Program-made: the position numbers and the translations under genes
Notes under the pieces: model-generated
Databases searched by the model: none
Told to the model about the DNA's origin: nothing
Seen by the model: the letters and a program-made list of their open reading frames with translations, nothing else
Assembly (NCBI GenBank): GCA_012798185.1
Contig: JAAZNS010000172.1
Coordinates: 1-5,766, forward strand
Direction of reading: 5' to 3'
Source: Chloroflexota bacterium
Lineage (GTDB): Bacteria > Chloroflexota > Anaerolineae > Anaerolineales > UBA4823
Length of the DNA stretch: 5,766 nt
Part shown: positions 1 through 5,178 of the stretch, in pieces
Layout: the number at the start of each line of letters is the position of its first letter
Numbering within the stretch: the stretch's first letter is position 1

Positions 1-6
1 ACGCTT

Positions 7-27
7 CCGCCCCTGGCGGAATTTTAT
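7..27 (+). terminator. Small GC hairpin followed by a short T-run; possible terminator of a gene upstream of the window
   Basis: Bases 7-11 (CCGCC) pair perfectly with 15-19 (GGCGG) around a three-base loop, and AATTTTAT follows directly. This has the shape of a short intrinsic terminator for a gene lying left of the window. The stem is only 5 bp and the T-run is brief, so it could equally be part of the structured leader in front of rpsB. No coding sequence is visible to the left to decide the matter. Confidence 0.35.
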
Positions 28-54
28 ACGCCCCCTGGGGGGCGTCATTTCTAT
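28..54 (+). terminator. Second GC-rich hairpin with weak T-rich tail (terminator or leader element)
   Basis: Bases 28-34 pair with 39-45 (7 bp, mostly G-C) around a CTGG loop, and a weak T-rich stretch CATTTCTAT follows. The hairpin sits one base after the T-run of the preceding one and shares its CCCCTGG core. The pair may be a double terminator separating rpsB from an upstream gene, or a protein- or RNA-binding leader structure. The poor T-tract argues against strong termination on its own. Confidence 0.35.
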
Positions 55-70
55 CTCACACGCTTCTGGA

Positions 71-107
71 CTTGCTCCTGCGTGCCGTGGCCGCGGTGAG
101 GAGCAAG
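71..107 (+). promoter_or_regulatory. Leader hairpin upstream of rpsB
   Basis: Bases 71-79 (CTTGCTCCT) are the exact reverse complement of 99-107 (AGGAGCAAG), giving a 9-bp stem. The 19-base loop contains a smaller CCG/CGG stem at 85-87 and 94-96. No T-run follows, so this is not a terminator. The 3' arm contains AGGAG at 99-103, a Shine-Dalgarno-like sequence for the six-codon frame at 109, so folding would hide it. Ribosomal protein S2 is known in other bacteria to repress its own rpsB-tsf mRNA through the leader. Whether this hairpin has that role is inference. An alternative fold pairs 90-94 (GCCGC) with 118-122 (GCGGC). Confidence 0.45.
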
Positions 108-108
108 G

Positions 109-129
109 ATGAAGGGAGCGGCGGACTAA
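109..129 (+). CDS. Possible six-codon leader ORF upstream of rpsB
   Basis: An ATG at 109 is placed five bases after AGGAG (99-103). It opens a six-codon frame, MKGAAD, ending with TAA at 127-129. The stop is three bases before the rpsB Shine-Dalgarno sequence (133-139), a spacing suited to translational coupling. The start region's SD lies inside the 71-107 stem. A frame this short can arise by chance and there is no similarity evidence, so it is only a candidate regulatory mini-ORF. Confidence 0.2.
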   Translation: MKGAAD

Positions 130-146
130 CGCAAAGGAGTGTTATT

Positions 147-1100
147 ATGGCCGTCATATCCATGAAAGCGCTTCTCGAGAGCGGTGTTCACTTTGGTCAT
201 CGAACCCATAAGTGGCACCCGGCGATGAAGCCTTATATATTTACCGAACGCAACAGCATTCACATTATCGATCTCCAAAAGACAGTAAAAGCAATCGAAC
301 AGGCATATGAAAAAGTGCGCGATACCGTGGCTGAAGGGAATTCGGTTCTTTTCGTGGGCACTAAACGTCAGGCACAAGAGACAATCCAGGGGGAAGCTAT
401 CCGCGCGGGTATGCCTTATGTTACCACCCGCTGGCTGGGCGGTATGTTGACCAATTGGCAAACCATGCGCCAGCGCATCAATGAGCTGGAGCGTATGGAA
501 CGCATGCAGGAGAAAGGTGATTTCGAACGGTTAACGAAAAAAGAAGCGTTGATCCTCACCCGCGAAATAGAACGCCTTGAATCACTTTTGGGCGGCATCC
601 GTCACATGACCCGCTTGCCTGCGTTGCTATTTGTAGTAGATGTATTCCGTGAACAAACAGCCATTCATGAAGCGAACTTGCTCAAGATCCCAGTGATTGG
701 ATTGGTGGACACCAATTGCGACCCAACCAATATCGACTATGTGATCCCTTCCAATGATGATGCTATCCGGGCGATTAAATTGCTGGTAGGAAAGATCGCT
801 GATGCCGCCATCGAGGGCAAAGCCTTAAGAAAAGATATCGAAGAGGAAATGCCTGGTGTTGTTGAAACGCAAGGGGTAGAGGAAGAACGTGAATTATCAG
901 ATGAAGAATTATTAGGTGCAGCTACTCTAGCGAAAATTTCATATCGCGGCAAGGATGAAGATGAAGCATTAATCGATGAGGACCTCTTCGAAGAAGATTT
1001 AGAAGAAGATTTAAGTTTTGAATGGGAAGAAGAAGAAACTCCGAAGGGAAAATCTGGCGCTGGAAAAAATAAAACCATCGAAGATGAGGAAGAGAATTAG
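147..1100 (+). CDS. rpsB: Small ribosomal subunit protein S2 (uS2) with long acidic C-terminal tail
   Basis: This encodes a structural protein of the 30S subunit that sits between head and body near the 16S rRNA 3' domain and the SD-helix exit. The start at 147 gives a 317-residue protein and has AAAGGAG at 133-139, seven bases upstream. The frame is open further left to 72, but that extension has no family character. The S2 core is plain: LLESGVHFGHRTHKWHP (9-25), IIDLQKT (40-46), FVGTKRQAQ (69-77), TTRWLGGMLTNW (93-104), then the VVDVFREQTAI and IPVIGLVDTNCDP motifs (163-173, 181-193). The core ends near residue 229. Typical bacterial S2 proteins are about 230-260 aa, so the remaining ~88 residues are an extension. 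It contains about 34 Asp/Glu residues, with a Lys-rich patch near 300-309 and an EDEEEN end, and looks disordered. tsf follows two bases after the stop, as in most bacteria. Confidence 0.97.
   Translation: MAVISMKALLESGVHFGHRTHKWHPAMKPYIFTERNSIHIIDLQKTVKAIEQAYEKVRDTVAEGNSVLFVGTKRQAQETIQGEAIRAGMPYVTTRWLGGMLTNWQTMRQRINELERMERMQEKGDFERLTKKEALILTREIERLESLLGGIRHMTRLPALLFVVDVFREQTAIHEANLLKIPVIGLVDTNCDPTNIDYVIPSNDDAIRAIKLLVGKIADAAIEGKALRKDIEEEMPGVVETQGVEEERELSDEELLGAATLAKISYRGKDEDEALIDEDLFEEDLEEDLSFEWEEEETPKGKSGAGKNKTIEDEEEN
990..1013 (+). repeat. Perfect 12-bp tandem duplication inside the rpsB acidic tail
   Basis: The 12 bases 990-1001 (GAAGAAGATTTA) are repeated exactly at 1002-1013. They are in frame and encode the tetrapeptide EEDL twice (S2 residues 282-289). 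Identical codons in both copies suggest a recent in-frame duplication or slippage, which is one way such an acidic tail can lengthen. Confidence 0.8.
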
Positions 1101-1102
1101 AA

Positions 1103-1705
1103 ATGGCTATTACACTCGATCAAATTAAATCATTACGTGAAGAGACTGGTGCTGGGGTACTGGATTGCCGAAAAGCGCTGGAGCAGGCAAAAGGGGATTT
1201 TACTCTGGCAGTAGACTACTTACGGGAAAAAGGGTTGGCTACTGCTGCCAAACGTGCCGATCGTGAGACATATGAGGGGGTTGTCGAACTTTATTCACAT
1301 GGAAATGGCAGAGTAGGCGTGATGGTCGAAGTCAATTGCGAGACGGATTTCGTCGCCCGTTCCGAGACTTTCCGCACCCTGGCACATGAATTTGCTTTAC
1401 AAATTGCTGCTGCAGCGCCAAAGTATATTAGCGATAAAGATATTCCGCAGAGTGAGCTGGATGCCGAAGCAGAAATTGCCCGCAAACGCGCAAAAGAAGA
1501 AGGCAAAAGCGATGAAATTATCGAGCGCATTGTTGAAGGACGGCTGGAAAAATTGAAAAATGAAATTTGTTTACTCAGGCAGCCCTATATTCGAGACGAC
1601 TCGATTACGGTTGAACAATTATTAATGCAAAATGTTGCTGCTATTGGAGAGAATGTCAATGTCCGGCGGTTTGTTCGCTGGGAATTGGGTGAAGAAGTCG
1701 GATAA
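1103..1705 (+). CDS. tsf: Elongation factor Ts (short form)
   Basis: EF-Ts is the cytoplasmic guanine-nucleotide exchange factor that releases GDP from EF-Tu. The protein has 200 residues. An N-terminal UBA-like domain runs from about 3 to 40 (IKSLREETGAGVLDCRKAL, then the GDFTLAVDYLREKG segment). It is followed by the core, with the EF-Tu-contacting TDF motif at 81-83 in VNCETDFVARSETF, and a charged helical segment at 119-160 ending in EGRLEKLKNEICLLRQPYI. The C-terminal module is IGENVNVRRFVRWELGE (181-197). E. coli EF-Ts is about 283 aa, and this length matches the compact form of Thermus-like bacteria that lacks part of the core. The ATG is two bases after the rpsB stop. The only SD-like sequence is GAGGA inside the rpsB 3' end (1086-1090), so translation is probably coupled. 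An intrinsic terminator follows. Confidence 0.96.
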   Translation: MAITLDQIKSLREETGAGVLDCRKALEQAKGDFTLAVDYLREKGLATAAKRADRETYEGVVELYSHGNGRVGVMVEVNCETDFVARSETFRTLAHEFALQIAAAAPKYISDKDIPQSELDAEAEIARKRAKEEGKSDEIIERIVEGRLEKLKNEICLLRQPYIRDDSITVEQLLMQNVAAIGENVNVRRFVRWELGEEVG

Positions 1706-1716
1706 CTAATTGAGAA

Positions 1717-1752
1717 AGAGGCCAACCCCACGGTTGGTCTCTATTTTTATTT
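1717..1752 (+). terminator. Intrinsic terminator between tsf and pyrH
   Basis: Bases 1717-1727 pair with 1732-1742, an 11-bp stem with a single G-U pair (1721-1738) and a CCAC loop. ATTTTTATTT follows directly (1743-1752). This is a textbook Rho-independent terminator for the rpsB-tsf transcript. The pyrH ribosome binding site starts only six bases after the T-tract, leaving no room for a separate pyrH promoter, so leaky read-through is likely. Confidence 0.88.
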
Positions 1753-1772
1753 GACACAGGAGAAAAGATGGG

Positions 1773-2492
1773 ATGGACCAAGAAGTGAAATACCATCGAG
1801 TATTGCTTAAATTGAGCGGCGAGTCATTGGCTGGTCCAGATGGCTTTGGCATCGATCCGAAACGCGCCGAGGATGTAGCCCAAAGGGTGAGTGAGGTGCG
1901 CAAGCTTGGCGTGGATGTGGCAGTAGTCATCGGGGGAGGTAACCTGTGGCGCGGGCGCAGCGGAATAGACCGCGGCATGGACCGGGCAACCGCCGATTAT
2001 ATGGGGATGCTGGCAACTGTTATGAACGCCTTGGCACTCATGGATGCCATGGAGCGAATGGACCTGGTTACTCGTGTCCAATCGGCTGTAGAAATGCATG
2101 CTGTGGCTGAACCTTACATCCGGCGCAGAGCTATCCGTCATCTCGAGAAAGGGCGTGTCGTGATATTAGGCGGCGGGACGGGAAATCCATACTTCTCTAC
2201 CGATACGGCTGCTGCGTTACGCGCCATGGAAATTGGCGCCGATTTATTGATCAAGGCTACTAAAGTAGACGGCGTGTATGATAGTGACCCCATGAAAAAT
2301 CCTCATGCCAAAAAATTCGAACGCCTGACGTACATGGAATCTATAAATATGCGCCTTGAGGTGATGGATTCCACGGCAACTACCTTATGCATGGAAAATC
2401 ATTTACCCATTCTCGTGCTGAACTTATGGGATGCCGATGCGCTTTGCAAGGCGTTATTAGGTGAAAAAGTAGGCACATTGGTAACCGAGTAA
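1773..2492 (+). CDS. pyrH: UMP kinase (uridylate kinase)
   Basis: UMP kinase phosphorylates UMP to UDP with ATP in de novo pyrimidine synthesis. It is the bacterial hexameric enzyme of the amino-acid-kinase fold, unrelated to eukaryotic UMP/CMP kinase and normally subject to UTP inhibition and GTP activation. The 239 residues match the family length (E. coli 241). Visible motifs are LLKLSGESL at 11-19 (phosphate-binding Lys13), VVIGGGNLWRG at 51-61, DYMGMLATVMNALAL at 75-89, VVILGGGTGNPYFSTDTAA at 129-147 (UMP-binding region), KATKVDGVYDSDP at 161-173 (ATP-side loop) and MDSTA at 198-202. The start at 1773 has AGGAG at 1758-1762, ten bases upstream. A second ATG at 1768 lies in another frame and opens only six codons. 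The gene follows the tsf terminator and precedes frr in the conserved order. Confidence 0.97.
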   Translation: MDQEVKYHRVLLKLSGESLAGPDGFGIDPKRAEDVAQRVSEVRKLGVDVAVVIGGGNLWRGRSGIDRGMDRATADYMGMLATVMNALALMDAMERMDLVTRVQSAVEMHAVAEPYIRRRAIRHLEKGRVVILGGGTGNPYFSTDTAAALRAMEIGADLLIKATKVDGVYDSDPMKNPHAKKFERLTYMESINMRLEVMDSTATTLCMENHLPILVLNLWDADALCKALLGEKVGTLVTE

Positions 2493-2647
2493 TCTTTTCG
2501 GAGCAGATTGCCATTATTATTGCATTCGTATATTTAAATATTCCCCCTTTCCGCTCTTCGCATTTTCGAGTATCCTTAGGGCTAATATAACCTACATCTT
2601 TACATCTTAAGGTGAACCGATCACTTGGCATGTTGATGGAGGCGACT
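2493..2647 (+). promoter_or_regulatory. pyrH-frr intergenic region with weak promoter candidates
   Basis: This 155-base AT-rich gap holds no convincing gene. Two promoter-like pairs are visible. One is TTGCCA (2508-2513) with TATTTA (2531-2536) at 17 bp, or TATATT (2529-2534) at 15 bp. The other is TATAAC (2586-2591) with a poor -35 near 2563-2568. Neither is strong. No terminator hairpin with a T-tract follows pyrH, so read-through into frr is expected and an internal promoter may add to it. A CCTTA/TAAGG inverted repeat (2574-2578, 2608-2612) is too short and too far apart to interpret. Confidence 0.25.
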
Positions 2648-3205
2648 ATGCTGAAAGATGTTTACAAAGAAACAGAAATGCGCATGAAAGGGGCTATTCA
2701 AGCCCTGGAAGAAGACCTGGCAGGTATCCGCACTGGCAGAGCGAGCCCGGCATTAGTTGAGCGGTTGCAGGTGGAGTATTATGGAACGCCAACCCCTCTG
2801 ATTCAGTTGGCAAGCATCAGTGTGCCAGAACCGCGCCAACTGCTTATTCGACCTTTCGACGCTGCCAGTCTGAAATCCATCGAACGTGCGATTTTGGCTT
2901 CCGACCTGGGATTGACGCCTAATAACGATGGAAAATCCATTCGCTTGAATTTGCCGCCTCTCACTGAAGAAAGGCGGAGAGAGCTGGTAAAAATCGTCAA
3001 CCACCGAGTAGAAGAAGGGCGCGTGGCCGCTCGAAATGTACGCCGGGATTCAATTCGTGATTTAAGAGAATTCGAACAAGAGAAAATGATTTCCGAAGAC
3101 GAGTTGAAAGAGGGCGAAGAAGAGTTGCAAAAAATAACTGATCGTTACATCGAGGAAATCAATAAAATCGGTGAAAGAAAAGAAAAAGAAATTTTAGAAG
3201 TTTGA
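2648..3205 (+). CDS. frr: Ribosome recycling factor
   Basis: RRF, with EF-G, splits post-termination 70S ribosomes in the cytoplasm. The chosen start (2648) has a strong GGAGG at 2638-2642, five bases upstream, and gives 185 residues, the same length as the E. coli protein. The frame is open further upstream to a GTG at 2612 with ATGs at 2630 and 2636, but these lack a good SD and would add a non-family extension. The tRNA-shaped fold is recognisable from the long-helix domain I segments MKGAIQALEEDLAGIRTGRA near 13-32, the domain II region VEYYGTPTPLIQLASISVPEPR around 43-64, and the C-terminal helices NLPPLTEERRRELVK and the IRDLREFEQEKMISEDELKEGEEELQKITD region. The gene lies 12 bases before uppS. 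Confidence 0.96.
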   Translation: MLKDVYKETEMRMKGAIQALEEDLAGIRTGRASPALVERLQVEYYGTPTPLIQLASISVPEPRQLLIRPFDAASLKSIERAILASDLGLTPNNDGKSIRLNLPPLTEERRRELVKIVNHRVEEGRVAARNVRRDSIRDLREFEQEKMISEDELKEGEEELQKITDRYIEEINKIGERKEKEILEV

Positions 3206-3217
3206 TTCTCCCTCAAG

Positions 3218-3976
3218 ATGATAATGGCGCAACCACTTAATTTAACATTACCAGAAAAAGTTCCAACCCATGTGGCTATCATTATGGATGGCAATGGCAG
3301 ATGGGCAATATCGCGCGGGTTGCCACGCATGGCGGGGCATCGCGCCGGTACTGAAAACTTGCGGCGTGTTATCGAAGCCTGTATTGAATTTAAAATCCGT
3401 TATCTGACCCTTTATGCATTTTCAACTGAAAACTGGGGCAGACCGCAGGAAGAAGTTCAGGGGTTATTGCGCATTCTCGAAGATGTGATCGACCGCGAAT
3501 TACAGCAGCTTTTCGATCAAGGTGTTCAGCTGCGGCATATCGGCAGGCTGGACCGTTTGACTCCCCATCTGCGCAACAAAGTGATGCAGGCGGTGGAATT
3601 AACCCGCACCAATGACCGCCTGATCCTGAATGTCGCTTTCAATTACGGCGGCAGGGATGAAATTGTATCTGCTATCCGGGGAATGCTTCAGGATGGTGTG
3701 AAAGTTGAAGACATCGACGAAAAACTGGTTTCTAAATATCTTTATACTGCTGGCGTACCCGATCCCGATTTGATCATCCGTACCTCGGGGGAATTGAGAG
3801 GTAGTAATTTTCTAATCTGGCAGGGGGCATATTCCGAATGGTATTTCACGTCTACTTATTGGCCTGATTTCGATAAGGAAGAGTTACGTAAAGCTATCAT
3901 CGAATACAGCCGCCGGGAGCGGCGTTTTGGGGGTGTTTCACAAAATTCTGAGGGCAACGGCATCAATGCTGGTTAA
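3218..3976 (+). CDS. uppS: Isoprenyl transferase (undecaprenyl diphosphate synthase)
   Basis: The enzyme condenses isopentenyl diphosphate units onto farnesyl diphosphate to make the long-chain polyprenyl diphosphate that becomes the cell-wall lipid carrier. It is a soluble or peripheral membrane cis-prenyltransferase. The 252 residues fit the family length. Motifs are HVAIIMDGNGRWA at 18-30 (catalytic Asp24), GHRAG at 40-44, LYAFSTENWGRP at 65-76, NYGGRDEI at 142-149, PDLIIRTSGELR at 183-194, SNFLIWQ at 196-202, SEW at 206-208 (metal-site Glu207), and YWPDF with the closing RRERRFGG. Product chain length cannot be read from sequence. The start is uncertain: ATGs at 3218 and 3224 are both possible and neither has a clear SD, suggesting coupling to frr 12 bases upstream. 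The 3' end overlaps cdsA by 11 bases. Confidence 0.95.
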   Translation: MIMAQPLNLTLPEKVPTHVAIIMDGNGRWAISRGLPRMAGHRAGTENLRRVIEACIEFKIRYLTLYAFSTENWGRPQEEVQGLLRILEDVIDRELQQLFDQGVQLRHIGRLDRLTPHLRNKVMQAVELTRTNDRLILNVAFNYGGRDEIVSAIRGMLQDGVKVEDIDEKLVSKYLYTAGVPDPDLIIRTSGELRGSNFLIWQGAYSEWYFTSTYWPDFDKEELRKAIIEYSRRERRFGGVSQNSEGNGINAG

Positions 3977-4781
3977 ACGTCTTCTGGTCACCATTGTCTT
4001 GCTTCCAATCGGCATGGCGATCATCGTGTATGGCAGACTGCCGTTTATGCTGGTCATTGCGATGATTGCCAGTGTGGCAGGCTGGGAATATGTGAATTTA
4101 CTGCGTAAAGCAGGTTTGCGCCCTGCCGGAATTTTGGTGATGGCAGGCACTGCGTTTTTTGTTCTATTGCGGGGTTATAACGGCTTTGATAGTACACCCT
4201 GGCTGCTTAGCTTGTTTTTGTTGATCAGCATGACCTGGCATCTGGTGGATTATGAAAGAGGCAGAGACCAGGCAGGCAGTGATTTCAATGTGACTGTGGG
4301 CGGAACGTTATACCTGGGGTGGATTGGGGCATATCTGGTTTCGCTGCGCGATCTGCCGGAGGGGAAGTGGTGGATTTTGGTGGTTTTTCCGGCGGTTTGG
4401 CTGGCAGATTCGGGTGCTTATTTCATTGGCACCCGTTTTGGAAAACATAAGCTTAGCCCGCGGTTGAGCCCTAAGAAAAGCTGGGAGGGTTACTTCGCCG
4501 GTGTGGTATGGGGAACACTAGGCGGCGCTTTATTTGCCGCCTTATGGCGTATTGGCGCAGGTCCACAAAGCGCCATTCTTCCCTGGCGGGGAGCTTTGAT
4601 CGGTTTTGTTTTATCAATTCTCACTCCCCTGGGCGACCTGGGTGAAAGCATGTTCAAACGGCAGGTGGGCATGAAAGACTCCAGCAATATCATTCCCGGC
4701 ATGGGGGGCGTATTCGACCGTATCGATTCCTGGTTATGGGCTGGGGTGATCGGTTATTATCTCATCGTTTGGTTTTTTTAA
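3966..4781 (+). CDS. cdsA: Phosphatidate cytidylyltransferase (CDP-diglyceride synthetase)
   Basis: This integral membrane enzyme converts phosphatidic acid and CTP to CDP-diacylglycerol, the precursor of all major phospholipids. The ATG at 3966 gives 271 residues and has TGAGGG at 3949-3954. A TTG at 3927 in the same frame would add 13 residues but lacks family support. Several hydrophobic membrane segments are visible, roughly at residues 5-21, 25-40, 55-69, 78-93, 112-126, 136-155, 177-195, 207-221 and 257-271. Conserved motifs are WLADSGAYFIGTRFGKHKLSP (starting at 145), SPKKSWEG at 168-175, TPLGDLGESMFKR at 220-232, and KDSSNIIPGMGGVFDRIDS at 237-255, the CDS family signature. The signature usually reads PGHGG; here Met246 replaces His. 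All other signature residues are present. The gene overlaps uppS, so the pair is very likely co-translated. Confidence 0.94.
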   Translation: MLVKRLLVTIVLLPIGMAIIVYGRLPFMLVIAMIASVAGWEYVNLLRKAGLRPAGILVMAGTAFFVLLRGYNGFDSTPWLLSLFLLISMTWHLVDYERGRDQAGSDFNVTVGGTLYLGWIGAYLVSLRDLPEGKWWILVVFPAVWLADSGAYFIGTRFGKHKLSPRLSPKKSWEGYFAGVVWGTLGGALFAALWRIGAGPQSAILPWRGALIGFVLSILTPLGDLGESMFKRQVGMKDSSNIIPGMGGVFDRIDSWLWAGVIGYYLIVWFF

Positions 4782-4951
4782 AAAATAACAAGATTTTCAA
4801 AATATACACAGAAAATTAAAAAGTTTTACCTGCAGATTTATTGATGCATTTTGCACCGGTGATTTAAATCGGGAGAAGCAGCGTTCCAAATTTCTTTTAC
4901 CATAGAATGACAGGATTCACTTTCGGATATATTGGGTATGTAATATCGTAA
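4782..4951. other. AT-rich gene-free stretch downstream of cdsA
   Basis: No coding region is supported here. The stretch opens with A-rich sequence and has a 6-bp inverted repeat ATTTTC/GAAAAT (4793-4798 and 4811-4816) without a T-tract, so a terminator for the cdsA operon is not convincingly shown. A perfect 10-bp palindrome GATTTAAATC (4861-4870) lies mid-region and could be an operator or chance. The only small frame noticed is 14 codons at 4907-4951, without a ribosome binding site. Confidence 0.5.
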
Positions 4952-4980
4952 TTGACGAATATTCATTATCATGGTATTAT
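4952..4980 (+). promoter_or_regulatory. Sigma-A/sigma-70-type promoter for metK leader
   Basis: TTGACG (4952-4957) and TATTAT (4975-4980) each match the consensus at five of six bases, with exactly 17 bp between them. TGG just before the -10 gives an extended -10 (TGn). Transcription would start near 4986-4988, about 20 bases before the riboswitch aptamer, giving a leader of about 208 bases. The position directly before an S-box riboswitch strongly supports the call. Confidence 0.8.
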
Positions 4981-5008
4981 TTTGTCATAATTAAACGCCC
5001 CCAAGGCG

Positions 5009-5121
5009 CTCTTATCCAGAGAGGCGGAGGGACCGGCCCTGTGAAGCCTCGGCAACCCCAATCCAGCATTAGCTGGTGGAAGGTGCCAATTCCGGCAGAC
5101 GGATGTTCTGGAAGATGAGAG
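5009..5121 (+). ncRNA. SAM-I (S-box) riboswitch aptamer
   Basis: This matches the S-box consensus in order. P1 5' strand is CTCTTATC (5009-5016), followed by AGAG, GGCGGAGGGACCGGCCC (5023-5039), TGAAGCCTCGGCAACC (5042-5057), a variable P3 hairpin with CCAGC/GCTGG (5063-5067, 5072-5076), GGTGCCAATTCC (5082-5093), a P4 arm closing at GGAA (5110-5113), and P1 3' strand GATGAGAG (5114-5121). P1 pairs over 8 bp with one G-U. P2 pairs GAGGC (5021-5025) with GCCTC (5046-5050). The family binds S-adenosylmethionine and turns downstream genes off. The downstream gene, metK, makes that ligand, so this is direct feedback control. A small CGCC/GGCG hairpin (4996-4999, 5005-5008) lies just upstream. Confidence 0.97.
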
Positions 5122-5151
5122 GGCAGCAATATGATTATGTTTTGCCCTTTC
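5117..5151 (+). promoter_or_regulatory. Antiterminator of the metK SAM riboswitch
   Basis: Bases 5117-5125 (GAGAGGGCA) can pair with 5143-5151 (TGCCCTTTC) over 9 bp including one G-U. The left arm uses the 3' strand of P1 (5117-5121) and the right arm uses the 5' half of the terminator. The antiterminator is therefore mutually exclusive with both the SAM-bound P1 and the terminator. Without SAM it should form and allow metK transcription. Confidence 0.8.
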
Positions 5152-5178
5152 TGAATACCGGAAGGGGCAAATCTTTTT
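5141..5178 (+). terminator. Riboswitch-controlled intrinsic terminator before metK
   Basis: Bases 5141-5151 pair with 5161-5171 (11 bp, one G-U at 5148-5164) around a nine-base loop, followed by TCTTTTT (5172-5178). This is the OFF structure of the SAM switch. It lies immediately upstream of the metK ribosome binding site (GGAGG, 5185-5189). Confidence 0.92.

Noticed and set aside
72..146. In-frame upstream extension of rpsB to position 72
   Set aside because: The extra 25 residues have no S2 character and overlap the leader hairpin. The ATG at 147 has a good AAAGGAG at seven bases and the family N-terminus follows.
1751..1756. Perfect -35 hexamer TTGACA before pyrH
   Set aside because: A -10 at 17 bp would fall at 1774-1779, inside pyrH, where there is no TATAAT-like sequence. 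The hexamer is part of the terminator T-tract followed by the SD region.
2380..2631. Antisense reading frame of 83 codons spanning the pyrH end and the intergenic gap
   Set aside because: It has no recognisable motif and no SD, and half of it is the mirror of pyrH codons. The other antisense frames in the window were rejected for the same reasons.
2612..2647. GTG start at 2612 (and ATGs at 2630, 2636) for frr
   Set aside because: No suitable SD, and the extension lies outside the family. The ATG at 2648 has GGAGG five bases upstream and gives the usual 185-residue protein.
3927..3965. TTG start for cdsA at 3927
   Set aside because: It would deepen the overlap with uppS and add 13 residues without family support. 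The ATG at 3966 directly precedes the first membrane segment.
4753..4790. Run of T then A at the cdsA end as an intrinsic terminator
   Set aside because: The possible GTTATT/AATAAC pairing is short and AT-only, and no T-tract follows it on the + strand.
4907..4951. 14-codon ORF upstream of the metK promoter
   Set aside because: No ribosome binding site, no conservation evidence, and it ends just before the -35 element. Most likely chance.
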